From contig JAJZRO010000003.1 of assembly GCA_021802645.1 (NCBI GenBank), positions 1 to 64,000 of the forward strand: a DNA stretch of 64,000 nucleotides, given 5' to 3'. This stretch comes from Deltaproteobacteria bacterium. GTDB lineage: Bacteria; Desulfobacterota; Desulfobulbia; Desulfobulbales; Desulfurivibrionaceae. Within the stretch, counting starts at the first letter, position 1. Every line of letters starts with the position of its first letter. The position numbers were made by a program, and so were the translations under genes. Of the stretch, positions 1 to 9,061 are shown one piece after another. The notes under the pieces were generated by a model, which was not told where the DNA came from, ran no database searches, and saw nothing but the letters and a program-made list of their open reading frames with translations.

Positions 1-77
1 CGCACACGGAAGTTAAGCCCTCTCGCGCCGATGGTACTGCCAGGGAGACTTGGTGGGAGAGTAGGTCGCCGCCGATC
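1..77 (+). rRNA. rrf: 5S ribosomal RNA, 3' part
   Basis: The first 77 bases carry the conserved 3' two-thirds of bacterial 5S rRNA: the GGAAGTTAAGCCC block, the GATGGTACTG block, and the closing GGTGGGAGAGTAGGTCGCCGCC run. The 5' end lies outside the window, so the gene is partial. It is followed directly by a T-rich hairpin, as expected for the end of an rrn operon; 23S rRNA would be expected just upstream. Confidence 0.95.
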
Positions 78-88
78 CTTTTACCTGA

Positions 89-122
89 AACCCCCTTCCT
101 TATCCAGGTTGGGGGTTTTTTT
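89..122 (+). terminator. rrn operon terminator
   Basis: The arms AACCCCC (89-95) and GGGGGTT (111-117) pair across a 15-base loop and are followed by a run of T. It sits about 12 bases after the 5S rRNA and is a plausible Rho-independent terminator for the rRNA operon. Confidence 0.8.
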
Positions 123-225
123 ATGCCTCTTTCGCCTTGGGCTGGCCCAAAGGCGTCCACCAAGCATGGCCGTTTGTGCCTTTGGTCGTGTGCTTTGCGA
201 TTGACGGCTCCCCCCATGAGTTGAT

Positions 226-816
226 ATGGAAATACTGGTTGCCGCGTGTTGCGAAACCGTGGCTGAAAGAATTTCAGTCAGTTTCAGCGCAAAAGGGCTT
301 TCGTTGGACATTAACTCCGACAAGACGATCAGATGTTCGAGGGTGGAGATTTCGGAAGACGGGATCAGCGAGGTCAACGGGAGAGGTGGGGGCGCCACCA
401 TTCCGCGCGCGCGTATCCGGGAGATCAAGCTCTGCTATGAGAGCAAGGCTAAGCATCCATTCAGTCGGTATTTCCTCGGCTATATCCTGCTTATTTTCGG
501 GATCATCGGCTTGCTCGTGGATTTTCTGGCCAGCGTCGGCGAAGTCTCCCTGATCGCCGTCGGCTCCGGAGATTTTGTCATCCCCCTTATCCCGGTCGCC
601 CACTGGTGCATGATCGGCATCGGTTTCTGGCTTCTGGTCGGGATTTTTCGAGCCCGCTATCTGTTGTCCATCAGGACCGACGAGGGAGTCCGCAGGATAT
701 TCTTTGAAAAAAAAGTGACGGCCGAGGAGATTCAGCAGTTTCTGCGCAGGGCTCAACTCTCTTTCGGTTATACGATCGACGTCTCTATTCTGCGGGAAAA
801 GTCCCTCCTCGTGTAA
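226..816 (+). CDS. hypothetical membrane protein with two central TM helices
   Basis: A 196-residue protein of unknown function. The N-terminal 80 residues are soluble and polar, two hydrophobic helices follow at about 86-107 and 126-150, and the C-terminal 45 residues are soluble again. The order (short beta-rich segment, TM pair, short C-terminal segment ending in an amphipathic helix) resembles small bacterial membrane proteins of the DUF6232 type, but only in general shape. The start is ATG at 226 without a strong ribosome site. It stands alone, convergent with the regulator gene on the other strand. Confidence 0.6.
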   Translation: MEILVAACCETVAERISVSFSAKGLSLDINSDKTIRCSRVEISEDGISEVNGRGGGATIPRARIREIKLCYESKAKHPFSRYFLGYILLIFGIIGLLVDFLASVGEVSLIAVGSGDFVIPLIPVAHWCMIGIGFWLLVGIFRARYLLSIRTDEGVRRIFFEKKVTAEEIQQFLRRAQLSFGYTIDVSILREKSLLV

Positions 817-858
817 CCTTCGCCCCACTGCCTGGGCGTCGTAGGGTGTTCTCCGTTC

Positions 859-2268
859 TCAGCTGCTCTTTTCCCCTATCTTCCTGAACAATGCGGAGTT
901 GATGCCATATTTCCGCATGAGATACTGGAGAGACTGCCGTTCCATGCCCGCTTGATTGGCGGCCAGGGAAACGTTGCCCTCAGTGTGACGCAACAAACGG
1001 GTAATGTATTCCACATCAAAGGCGGTGAGGACCTTTTTACGCGCTTCTTTGTATTCCCCCCCATATACTTCCGGGCTTTCTTCCGGACCCGGAACCAATG
1101 GTGCCGTATTGCCGAAATCCTGTGGCAGAATGAGATCCTTTTTGGAGAAAATCACCGCCCGTTTGATCTCGTTCTGGAGTTCACGCGCATTCCCCTGCCA
1201 CTGTCGTGAGACAAGATATTGTATCGCCTCCTCGGTCAGCCGTTTTTGCGGCAAGCCGAGTTCCGCACACAGGAGGGAGAGAAAATGAAAGGCAATGAGT
1301 GGAATGTCCTCCGGTATTTCGCGAAGGGGCGGGGTACGCACGGAGACCACCTTGAGCCGGTAATAAAGGTCCGAGCGGAACTGGCCGGTGGCCACATTCT
1401 TTTCCAGGTCACGATTGGTGGCGGCGATGACCCGGACATCGACCCGGCGGGTGGTGGTGTCGCCCAAGGGTTTCAGTTCCCTCTCCTGCAACACCCGCAG
1501 GAGTTTCGCCTGTAAGGGAGGGGAGATATCCCCGATTTCATCCAGGAATAGGGTGCCGCCCTGGGCGGCTTGAAAAAGTCCTTCCCGGTCCGTGTTGGCG
1601 CCGGTGAAGGCGCCTTTGCGATAGCCGAACAGCTCGCTTTCCAGGATGTTTTCCGGGATGGCGGGGCAGTTGACCGCCACGAAGGGCTTCCCGGTGCGGT
1701 CGCTGAGGCTGTGGATCATCCGGGCCGCTAGCTCCTTGCCGGTCCCGGTCTCGCCGGTAATGAGCACGGTCACATCCGTCTGCGCCACCAATTTGATCGT
1801 GCCGACAAGCTCCCGTACGCGGGGAGACTCCCCCACGAAGAAAACCTCTTTCTCCTTGGCATGGATGCGTCGTTCGAGGTCAAGGTTCTTCTGGAGAAGG
1901 TGTTGGTGCTCCAGGGCTCGCCGGACCGTATGCAGCAGCCGCTCCTCCTCAAAGGGTTTGGTGATAAAATCGTAGGCACCATCCTTCATGGATTCTACGG
2001 CGGTCTCGACCGCCCCGTAAGCGGTCATGATGATCACCGGCAGCGAAGTGTATTCTGCCTTGATATTCCGTAACAGCTCCCGGCCGTCCATGCCGGGCAT
2101 CTTCATGTCGGCCAGCACGCAATGCACGGTGTGTTCCTTAAGGACGAGCAGGGCGCTCTCGCCGCTGTCGGCGCTGAGGGTTTCCACAGGGAGTTCCTTG
2201 CCGATGAGCCTTTCGAGAAGGCGGATTACATCGGGGTTATCGTCAACGATGAGGACCGTTTCCTTCAT
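859..2268 (-). CDS. NtrC-family sigma-54 response regulator
   Basis: A 469-residue activator of RNA polymerase with sigma-54. The receiver domain (about 1-120) has the acidic pair DD at 9-10 and the phospho-acceptor Asp54 in VLADMKMPGMDG. The AAA+ domain (about 140-375) has Walker A GETGTGKE, an intact GAFTGA loop and the GNARELQN motif. The C-terminus is a Fis-type helix-turn-helix (GNVSLAANQAGMERQSLQYL). Its start overlaps the stop of the upstream kinase gene by four bases (ATGA), so the two form a translationally coupled two-component pair. Targets cannot be told from the sequence. Confidence 0.93.
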   Translation of the reverse strand: MKETVLIVDDNPDVIRLLERLIGKELPVETLSADSGESALLVLKEHTVHCVLADMKMPGMDGRELLRNIKAEYTSLPVIIMTAYGAVETAVESMKDGAYDFITKPFEEERLLHTVRRALEHQHLLQKNLDLERRIHAKEKEVFFVGESPRVRELVGTIKLVAQTDVTVLITGETGTGKELAARMIHSLSDRTGKPFVAVNCPAIPENILESELFGYRKGAFTGANTDREGLFQAAQGGTLFLDEIGDISPPLQAKLLRVLQERELKPLGDTTTRRVDVRVIAATNRDLEKNVATGQFRSDLYYRLKVVSVRTPPLREIPEDIPLIAFHFLSLLCAELGLPQKRLTEEAIQYLVSRQWQGNARELQNEIKRAVIFSKKDLILPQDFGNTAPLVPGPEESPEVYGGEYKEARKKVLTAFDVEYITRLLRHTEGNVSLAANQAGMERQSLQYLMRKYGINSALFRKIGEKSS

Positions 2269-4043
2269 GTCGTCTCTCCTTCAAGGGGGAACCAAAGGGT
2301 GAACGATGTCCCTTTGCCTTCCTCGCTTTCTACCGTAATTTCACCCCGGTGTTCCTTCACAATGCCGTAACTTACCGCCAGTCCGAGGCCCGTTCCCTGG
2401 CCCGGTGGTTTGGTGGTGAAGAAGGGTTCGAATATCTTGCCCCTGATCGCCTCGGGGATACCGCTGCCGTTATCCGTGAAGACGATCCGGATCCCGTTTT
2501 TTTCTCGGTCATATTCAGTTTTGATCGTGATACTGTCTCCCGCTTGCATTGCCTGATGGGAATTCCGGAGGAGATTGATAAAGACCCGTTTCAGTTTCTC
2601 CTCGTCAGCGGGGAGCAGCGGCAGGGAGGGGTCGAAATCATGGATGACTTTCATGCCGGCGGCATGGAAATCATCCGTCAGTGACGAGCTTGCCGTCTCA
2701 AGGGCGGCGTTCAGATTGGTGGCATGGCGATGGGGTTTGGTCTGGCGGGAGAAATTCAAGAGATCTTCCACGATTTTCTTACAGATCGTGGCATTCTGGT
2801 ACACGATATCAAGGTCTTCCTTGGCTTGGCTGGAACCGGAGGCAGAACATTCCTTGCGCAGCATCTTCGTATAGCCGAGGATCATGCTGAGGGGGTTGTT
2901 GATCTCATGTGCCACGCCGGCGGCCAATTGCCCGATGGAGGCAAGTTTGTCCGCCTGCCGCACCCGCTCTTCCATCTCCTTTCGCTCCTCCTCGGATTCC
3001 TTTAGGTATCCCATCATCCGGTTGAAGGATTCCGCCAGTTCGGACACCTCTTCGTAATCCCTGGCATCCAGGTGAATGTCAAGACCTCGGTGTCGATTCA
3101 CCACGTCCCTGAAAAAGGAATTCAGCCGCCGCAGTGGGACCACTGCCACCCGGTAATGGAAGTAGTTGAGAATGCCAAAAAGGGCCATCATGCCGCCGAC
3201 GGCGAACAGGAAGAAAGAAAAGGTCACCTGCCGCAACATCCGGAAGGTGTCGCTCACCGGGGCCGCGATCGACTCCAGGCCGATGACCTCTCCTACCTTC
3301 CAGTGGCGGCCATGTACCTTTCCGTAGTGGCGGGTGATGGACTCCGGGGATGAGGCGGGATCTCCGTGGCAGAGGAGACATTGTGACTCCATGACGATGG
3401 CCTTGACATGAAGAAAGTATTCCTTCCCGTCCCTGGTGATGAGCCCTCGCCATCTCTGCTTGCTGCGAGGCTCCTTTTTGAACCGTTCGATAAAGCCCTC
3501 CTCGAAGGCATTGGCTTTGTCGTCCGGGTTGAGAGGGTTGGTGGCCACCCTTCGGTAGATGTACTGGGGGAATCGCTTGGCAAATCTGTGCATGATGCCT
3601 ATGTTCATGGCGGAACTGGACATGACCTGGCTGATGAAGATATTGCCGGGCACCACATGGAAGACCTGAGGGCGAAGCTCATCGCGGGCATATTCCATGG
3701 TCGCGTCGATATGCCCCAGCACGATATCCGTTTTTTCGTAAGCCTCCTTGATGAACATCTGTTTAAGATAGTCGTAGGTCAGCAGGGAGAAAACAGCGAT
3801 GCCCACCAAGAGGATGATGCCCAACCCCCACATGAACTTTGAGGAGAGCGTCGACCGGCGCTGCGTCGGCGTCTTCCCGGGCGCACTCTTGTTTCCTGGT
3901 TCGCTGGAGCGGGGGCGGTCACACGGTCCGGCAGGAGAATTTTCAGGTATTTCGGGCGGTGTTTCGGGGGGCTGCACAGGGGTCTCCTTCGGGTGGTTCG
4001 GGTGCGAAGAGCACAAGGGGCTCTCTCCGACCTGCCAAACCAC
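2265..4043 (-). CDS. haem-c-type (DUF3365/Tll0287-like) sensor histidine kinase
   Basis: A 592-residue membrane sensor kinase, partner of the overlapping NtrC-type regulator. After a Pro-rich 65-residue N-terminus come TM1 (71-93), a periplasmic domain of about 180 residues, TM2 (274-297), HAMP (300-350), HisKA with phospho-acceptor His379 in [10 protein letters not shown], and an ATPase domain with DNGSGIP (524-530) and GTGLGLA (550-556). The periplasmic domain contains CLLCH at 222-226, a CxxCH c-type haem motif, in the context typical of DUF3365 sensors. A redox or gas ligand sensed through haem is inferred. The start is GTG at 4043; a start nearer TM1 is also possible because the Pro-rich leader is atypical. 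Confidence 0.9.
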   Translation of the reverse strand: MVWQVGESPLCSSHPNHPKETPVQPPETPPEIPENSPAGPCDRPRSSEPGNKSAPGKTPTQRRSTLSSKFMWGLGIILLVGIAVFSLLTYDYLKQMFIKEAYEKTDIVLGHIDATMEYARDELRPQVFHVVPGNIFISQVMSSSAMNIGIMHRFAKRFPQYIYRRVATNPLNPDDKANAFEEGFIERFKKEPRSKQRWRGLITRDGKEYFLHVKAIVMESQCLLCHGDPASSPESITRHYGKVHGRHWKVGEVIGLESIAAPVSDTFRMLRQVTFSFFLFAVGGMMALFGILNYFHYRVAVVPLRRLNSFFRDVVNRHRGLDIHLDARDYEEVSELAESFNRMMGYLKESEEERKEMEERVRQADKLASIGQLAAGVAHEINNPLSMILGYTKMLRKECSASGSSQAKEDLDIVYQNATICKKIVEDLLNFSRQTKPHRHATNLNAALETASSSLTDDFHAAGMKVIHDFDPSLPLLPADEEKLKRVFINLLRNSHQAMQAGDSITIKTEYDREKNGIRIVFTDNGSGIPEAIRGKIFEPFFTTKPPGQGTGLGLAVSYGIVKEHRGEITVESEEGKGTSFTLWFPLEGETT

Positions 4044-4273
4044 TTTATTATCTCACTATAGCTACTCCAAGACAATTCAGCTTGCGCGATTTGTGATTCC
4101 TGAGTCGGGGAAGATAAGCAAAAGGGATTGAAACCCGGTCCCGGAGGGTATTTGGCCTCGGCATGCCCGGGGAGGCTGGCGCCGAGTTGAGGTGGATCCG
4201 TCGTCCAGCCTCAGGCGAATGAGATACGGAGAGGTTCTGCCGCTGTCCGGCGGCTACCTTTGCCGCGATGCTC

Positions 4274-4318
4274 CGAAAAGGCAAGAGGGCTTTGCTGCGG
4301 CAGCCCCCTTGCCTTTCT
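4274..4318 (-). terminator. terminator of the first MFS exporter gene
   Basis: Read on the minus strand, AAAGGCAAG plus GGGGCT pair with the complementary AGCCC/CTTGCCTTT arm around a 10-base loop, and the arm ends in a short T run. It lies 16 bases after the stop of the exporter gene that ends at 4334, and separates it from the kinase-regulator pair. Confidence 0.65.
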
Positions 4319-4333
4319 GCCATTTATGGAAAA

Positions 4334-5851
4334 CTATGCTGCTTCCACGAACTCCTTGGCGGCGGCAACGGCCGCGGCATCCATGTTGTCCGCCGACTTG
4401 TTTGAATAGGAGAAAAAGGCGGCGAGCAGATTGAAGAGTAGCAGAACACCGATCACGACCAGGAAACCCTGCATGAAGGCATTGTCCTTCAGGGGCAGCG
4501 GGATGCTCGTGTTGCTGAACACATGCTGCACGTTGGTGAAGCCCTTTTCGCTGAGGTACCTATGCTCCAGCGAGGTGAAGATCACGCCGGAGATGTCGAC
4601 CCCGAAGATGAGGCCCAGGGAACGCATCATGTTCAGCACCCCACCGGCGATGCCCAGTTTCTCCCTTGGGGCGGCGCCCATGATCGCGCTGTTGTTCGGC
4701 GGCGTGAAGAGCCCCATGCCGATGCCCAGGAGAATCAGGACTGCCACCAGGATCGACAGATGTACCGCTTCCCCCATGAACATGAGGGCGAAACAGGCCA
4801 GGGCGGAAAGCAGCATCCCCGAGGTGGTCATGAGCCGTGGGCCGTACTTGTCCGAGACATAGCCGGAGAAGGGGGCCACAATCGCCATGGCCAGCGGGAT
4901 CGGGGTCAGCAGCGAGCCGGTGAGGGCGACGCTGTAGCCCAGAACTTTCTGGAAGTAAAAAGGCAGCAGGAACAGGGCGGCGAAGAGGACGTAGTACGAC
5001 ATCATGCCGGTCAGGTTCCCCAGGAAGAAGGTGGGGTTCTTGAACAGCCTGAGGTCGATCAACGGATAGGGCACCTTCAGTTCCGTGATGACGAAGAGGG
5101 CCAGGAGTAAGGTACCGGCGACAAAGTACATCAGAATGGTGGGCGAACCCCAGCCGAGCTTCACGCCCTCATTGAAGGCCAGGACGATAAAGGCGAGACC
5201 GCTGGCGAACAGGACGGTCCCCAGATAATCGACCCTCTCCTTTTTCTGTACCTCTTGGTTCGGCGGCAGAATAAAGAGGGCGGCGATGGTGCCCAGGAAG
5301 CCGATCGGGATATTTACATAGAAGATGGCCCGCCAGCCGATGGTGGCAATCAGTACGCCCCCCACAAACGGGCCCACCGACATCGAGACCGCCTGGACCG
5401 CGCCCTGGATGCCGATGGCCTTGCCGCGTTCAGACGCCGGGAAGGCCTGGGTGATCAGGGCTACGGAGTTGGCCTGCAGCAGGCCGGCGCCGACCGCCTG
5501 CAGGACGCGCGCGGCGATCATGAAGCTTGCTGTCGTCGACATGCCGCAAAAGAGCGAGCCGACGGAGAAGACGATGAAGCCCAGGTTGTAAAGCCTGGAC
5601 CGGCCGAAGATGTCGGAGAGTCGCCCGAAGAGCGGCAGGAAGATGGTCAGGGTGAGCATATAGGCCATGGCGATCCATTCGATCACCGCCATGGAGACGC
5701 CGAAGGTGGTTTTGAGGGTCGGCATGGCCACGTTGACGATGCTGACGTCGAGGGCCGACATGGTGGCGCCCAAGAGGACCGTGGAGAGGATGAACCACTT
5801 CCAGGACGGGTGCGACGCTATTCGCGGGTGTGGGAAGTGCAAGGTACTCAT
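4334..5851 (-). CDS. DHA2-family (EmrB/QacA) MFS drug exporter
   Basis: A 505-residue inner-membrane transporter with the 14-helix layout of the DHA2 drug:H+ antiporters. Motif D1 (LDVSIVNVAMP, 34-44) lies in helix 1 and motif A (GRLSDIFGRSR, 76-86) follows helix 2. The antiporter signature Gly/Pro-rich segment (FVGGVLIATIGWRAIFYVNIP) begins about residue 157. The ribosome site AAAGGAGG is ideally placed. No membrane fusion (EmrA) or outer-membrane gene is next to it. It is a close paralogue of the exporter encoded just upstream at 6305-8221; the first 100 codons are almost identical at base level. Confidence 0.93.
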   Translation of the reverse strand: MSTLHFPHPRIASHPSWKWFILSTVLLGATMSALDVSIVNVAMPTLKTTFGVSMAVIEWIAMAYMLTLTIFLPLFGRLSDIFGRSRLYNLGFIVFSVGSLFCGMSTTASFMIAARVLQAVGAGLLQANSVALITQAFPASERGKAIGIQGAVQAVSMSVGPFVGGVLIATIGWRAIFYVNIPIGFLGTIAALFILPPNQEVQKKERVDYLGTVLFASGLAFIVLAFNEGVKLGWGSPTILMYFVAGTLLLALFVITELKVPYPLIDLRLFKNPTFFLGNLTGMMSYYVLFAALFLLPFYFQKVLGYSVALTGSLLTPIPLAMAIVAPFSGYVSDKYGPRLMTTSGMLLSALACFALMFMGEAVHLSILVAVLILLGIGMGLFTPPNNSAIMGAAPREKLGIAGGVLNMMRSLGLIFGVDISGVIFTSLEHRYLSEKGFTNVQHVFSNTSIPLPLKDNAFMQGFLVVIGVLLLFNLLAAFFSYSNKSADNMDAAAVAAAKEFVEAA

Positions 5852-6304
5852 TTGAGGTTCCTCCTTTGCCGAAGCGGAAAAAATGAATAAGCCAACAAGC
5901 TATTCCCTTTTTTAACCGTTACGCGAGTGGATGGCCCCCGCACGGGCCGGTCCGGAAAGAGACGCATTCCGGGCCAACAAAGTTTTCAACCACCGTGGCT
6001 GAACCCACTGGTTCTGTTGCCGCCATTGGCTGGTTGGGAAGTCGATGCGTGCCTGGGGTATCGCCCTGATGGAGGTGATGGGATGTGGATTCTCGGGTGC
6101 TCTTGCCGGCCTACGAAGACGGCGAGATACTGCTTTGCGGGAGTGCCCGTTCCCTCTCAAAACCGAATCACGGTGATGCCAGGTGCCCTTTATCTCTCTG
6201 GAGACGAAGCGTTTTTTTCTCTGTTTCTTGCTCAGTACGTGTTGGTAACGAAGGCCTTCTGTCCGCCGACGCGACGGCCTCTTCGTTTTTCCCCTTGCCA
6301 GGGT
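5852..6304. other. gene-free spacer between the two exporter genes
   Basis: No convincing coding region is seen on either strand. The left end carries the AAAGGAGG ribosome site of the first exporter. A hairpin AACGAAG-GCC / GGC-CTTCGTT followed by five T lies at 6247-6290; it reads as a terminator on the plus strand although no plus-strand gene precedes it, and on the minus strand it lies just after the stop of the second exporter without a T run. Confidence 0.5.
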
Positions 6305-8221
6305 TCAGACGTTACTCATCAGATCCAGAACCCATTCATGAAGCCCTGTCCGGTGCTCGGTGATCGCATTGCCGCGGATGGAGAGCCTTCGTATGAACAT
6401 GCCATTTTTGATCACATCGGCCTCGATGTGATCCCCGCGGGGCTGTACCTCGATCCGGACATTGGTGTCGTGGTACTTTTGCCCATAGTACGCCAAGGCG
6501 AGTTTCTCGGCCGCGGCGAGGCGTTGCGTTTCTTCGGCCGAAGGACAGTGTTGCAGCAGGGTTTCCTCCTGCGTCGTCTGCGGAACGAGGAACCCTTGGC
6601 TGGTCCAGCGGGAAGAGGCCATGCCGCCGATGATGCCGGTAACGAAGAGGAGCATGATGAAAAGGGAAATCCCTTTCGCCTCTCGGTTGAAGCCGTGGAA
6701 GAAGCCGCTCGAAATAACGACCGATCCCGCCAGTTCGTGATCGATGATCGCCATCCTTTGACTGCCCCTGGCCGCGGAAAGGAATGCCGAGAGCACATTG
6801 ACGGCCAGGAGAATCATGATGACCATGATGAAGCCGTGCATGAAGGCATTATCCTTGATCGGCAGCGGAATGCTGGCGTTGCTGAACACATGCCGCACGT
6901 TGTGGTAGCCGCTGGTGGCCAGATACTGATGCTCCAGCATGGTGAAGACCCCACCAGAGATATCGACCCCCAGGATCAGCCCCAAGGAACGTGTCATATT
7001 GAGGAGGCCACCGGCCATTCCCAGCTTTTCCGTCGGGGCAGCACCCATGACGGCGCTGTTGTTCGACGGCGTGAAGAGCCCCATGCCGATGCCCAGCAGG
7101 ATGATGATAGCCACCAGAATCGGCAGATGTACCGCCTGCCCCGTGAACATGAGGGCGAAACAACCCAGGGCGGAAAGCAGCATCCCCGAGGTGGTCATGA
7201 GCCGCGGGCCGTACTTGTCCGAGACATGGCCGGAAAGAGGAGCCACGATTGCCATGGCCAGGAGCAGCGGGGTCAACAGGACACCGGTGAGGGCCACGCT
7301 GTAGCCCAGTACCTTTTCCAGATAGAAGGGCATGAGAAAGAGGACGGCGAAGAGGACATAGTAGGACATCATGCCGGTCAGGTTGCCCAGGAAGAAGGAG
7401 GGATCCTTGAACAGCTTGAGATCGATCAACGGGTGGGGCACCTTCAGCTCCGTGATGACGAAGAGGGCCAGGAGTACGGTGCCGGCGACAAAGTACATCA
7501 GGATGGTGGGCGAATCCCAGCCGAGCTTCACGCCCTCGTTGAAGGCCAATACCACCAAACCGAGACCGCCGGCGAACAGGGTGGCGCCCAGATAGTCGAT
7601 CTTCTCACGCCTGCGAGGTTGCGGTGTGGAGGGCAGGACCAGCAGGGCGGCGATGGTGCCCAGGATGCCGATGGGAATATTCACATAGAAGATGGCCCGC
7701 CAGCCGATGGTGGCAATCAGCACGCCACCCACGAAGGGGCCGATGGCCATCGCGATGGCCTGAATTCCGCCCTGGATGCCGATGGCCCTGCCTCGTTCCT
7801 TGGTCGGAAACGCTTCGGTAATCAGGGCCACGGAGTTGGCCTGCAGCAGGCCGGCACCGACCGCCTGCAGGACGCGCGCGGCGATCATGAAGCCGGCCGT
7901 GGTCGACATGCCGCAAAAGAGCGAGCCGACGGAGAAGACGATGAAGCCCAGGTTGTAAAGCCTGGACCGGCCGAAGATGTCGGAGAGTCGCCCGAAGAGC
8001 GGCAGGAAGATGGTCAGGGTGAGCATATAGGCCATGACGATCCATTCGATCACCGCCATGGAGACGCCGAAGGTGGTCTTGAGTGTCGGCATGGCCACGT
8101 TGACGATGCTGACGTCGAGGGCCGACATGGTGGCGCCCAGCAGGACCGTGGAGAGGATGAACCACTTCCAGGCCGGGTGCGAGGCAATCTCTGCCTGTAC
8201 TACATGGACGTTGCTATTCAT
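6305..8221 (-). CDS. DHA2-family MFS exporter with extra C-terminal TM and soluble domain
   Basis: A 638-residue protein. Residues up to about 490 are a 14-helix DHA2 exporter with the same motifs as its neighbour (LDVSIVNVAMP; GRLSDIFGRSR). The remaining about 148 residues are not part of the MFS fold: a polar linker, one further hydrophobic helix (ISLFIMLLFVTGIIGGMA) and a soluble tail of about 95 residues with a helical first half and a short beta-like second half. The tail resembles a separate small membrane-anchored protein fused in frame. Function is inferred as drug or organic-compound efflux. The upstream region carries two stem-loop repeats that may be operators. Confidence 0.9.
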   Translation of the reverse strand: MNSNVHVVQAEIASHPAWKWFILSTVLLGATMSALDVSIVNVAMPTLKTTFGVSMAVIEWIVMAYMLTLTIFLPLFGRLSDIFGRSRLYNLGFIVFSVGSLFCGMSTTAGFMIAARVLQAVGAGLLQANSVALITEAFPTKERGRAIGIQGGIQAIAMAIGPFVGGVLIATIGWRAIFYVNIPIGILGTIAALLVLPSTPQPRRREKIDYLGATLFAGGLGLVVLAFNEGVKLGWDSPTILMYFVAGTVLLALFVITELKVPHPLIDLKLFKDPSFFLGNLTGMMSYYVLFAVLFLMPFYLEKVLGYSVALTGVLLTPLLLAMAIVAPLSGHVSDKYGPRLMTTSGMLLSALGCFALMFTGQAVHLPILVAIIILLGIGMGLFTPSNNSAVMGAAPTEKLGMAGGLLNMTRSLGLILGVDISGGVFTMLEHQYLATSGYHNVRHVFSNASIPLPIKDNAFMHGFIMVIMILLAVNVLSAFLSAARGSQRMAIIDHELAGSVVISSGFFHGFNREAKGISLFIMLLFVTGIIGGMASSRWTSQGFLVPQTTQEETLLQHCPSAEETQRLAAAEKLALAYYGQKYHDTNVRIEVQPRGDHIEADVIKNGMFIRRLSIRGNAITEHRTGLHEWVLDLMSNV

Positions 8222-8261
8222 GACCGTTACCCGCTTTATCTATCAGTCGGTTGCTGGATTC

Positions 8262-8300
8262 TTTTGCAGCGCCCCTCTCTGCAACGAGGGAAACGGTGCA
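8262..8300. promoter_or_regulatory. stem-loop repeat A upstream of exporter
   Basis: TTTTGCAGCGC is followed by CCCTC (8273-8277), an 8-base loop and GAGGG (8286-8290), then CGGTGCA. The same order of blocks occurs again 183 bases away at 8445-8492. Position 40-80 bases upstream of the exporter start suggests an operator or a leader structure; this is inference. Confidence 0.4.
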
Positions 8301-8444
8301 AAATGCGTTTGCTTTATGCGCAATACAAAAAACATGCCATTGCGATAATGACGAATAATGATTGGTAATTATTCATAAATTCGGAAAGCAGAAACTTTTT
8401 GCACCCCCGCCTTGGAGCAAAATATATCTTGCACTGCATTGTTT

Positions 8445-8492
8445 TTTTGCAGCGCAGACCCTCTTTTGCATCAAAGAGGGGATCACGGCGCA
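8445..8492. promoter_or_regulatory. stem-loop repeat B upstream of exporter
   Basis: TTTTGCAGCGC, then a perfect 8-bp stem CCCTCTTT (8459-8466) / AAAGAGGG (8473-8480) around TGCATC, then CGGCGCA. It shares its block order with repeat A, with a longer stem. Confidence 0.4.
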
Positions 8493-8991
8493 AGTGTTGC
8501 GGGTTGAGCCAACGGATGGTTTGGAATAGGGGCGGGAAAGGGCGGCGTCGGGGCTTTATCTCTCAGTGTCCATCCTGTTGCGGCGCCGGTAGACCACGAA
8601 CGGACGAAACGCCTGTACCGCTTGCAGAAACCGCAAGAAGCGTGTCCGTCACCTCCCGACTGGTATCGGCGGTAGGAAACGACCGGATTCGGCGCTGGCC
8701 ATGGATATCGTGTCAGAACCCCTTCACTGGCCGGCGTTTTGGATGTTGCCTGTTGAGGCTTCGCCCTCAGGAGGGAAGGCCCTGCTTTGGCGTGGAGGCC
8801 GGTCATTCGTTTGCCGGACAAGGTGGTCTCTGATCGCTTGATCGTGTCGTTTTGCCCGTGGCCTGCCGGAGGTAATCACCGTGGACAAGGGACGGCGGGT
8901 TACTCGTAAGAGTCTTGATCCCCGGACCTCTGAGCGCAGGTCCGGTTTGGATTCCGACTGATAGTAATGAAGGAGGCAGGAGAGTAAACAG

Positions 8992-9036
8992 AGACACCGC
9001 CCCACTTCTGTGAACTCCGGGGTGAGAGCGGTGTCT
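8992..9036 (-). terminator. probable hsp20 terminator
   Basis: AGACACCGC (8992-9000) and GCGGTGTCT (9028-9036) are perfect 9-bp arms. The hairpin lies 26 bases after the hsp20 stop and, read on the minus strand, is followed by a moderately T-rich stretch. Confidence 0.55.
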
Positions 9037-9061
9037 AGGGAAGTCCTCGGCTCGTTGTCTC

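Larger units (their letters stand above)
8222..9061. other. 840-base gene-free region
   Basis: No coding region with believable composition is visible on either strand. It contains the leader of the second exporter, two related stem-loop sites (8262-8300, 8445-8492), an isolated hairpin of CCGGACCT and its complement (8922-8945), and the likely hsp20 terminator (8992-9036). The segment 8320-8450 is AT-rich compared with its surroundings. Confidence 0.55.

Noticed and set aside
6247-6290. Hairpin with T run as terminator of the second exporter
   Set aside because: The T run is on the plus-strand side, so orientation is wrong for the minus-strand gene.
5927-8368. 813-codon open frame opposite the second exporter
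   Set aside because: It is the antisense of a well-conserved MFS gene and its predicted protein is low-complexity (His/Asp/Gly/Arg-rich), as expected from high-GC shadow frames.
8399-8833. 144-codon open frame in the gene-free region
   Set aside because: Cys/Arg-rich without domain, no ribosome site, begins inside the AT-rich leader and overlaps a stem-loop site.
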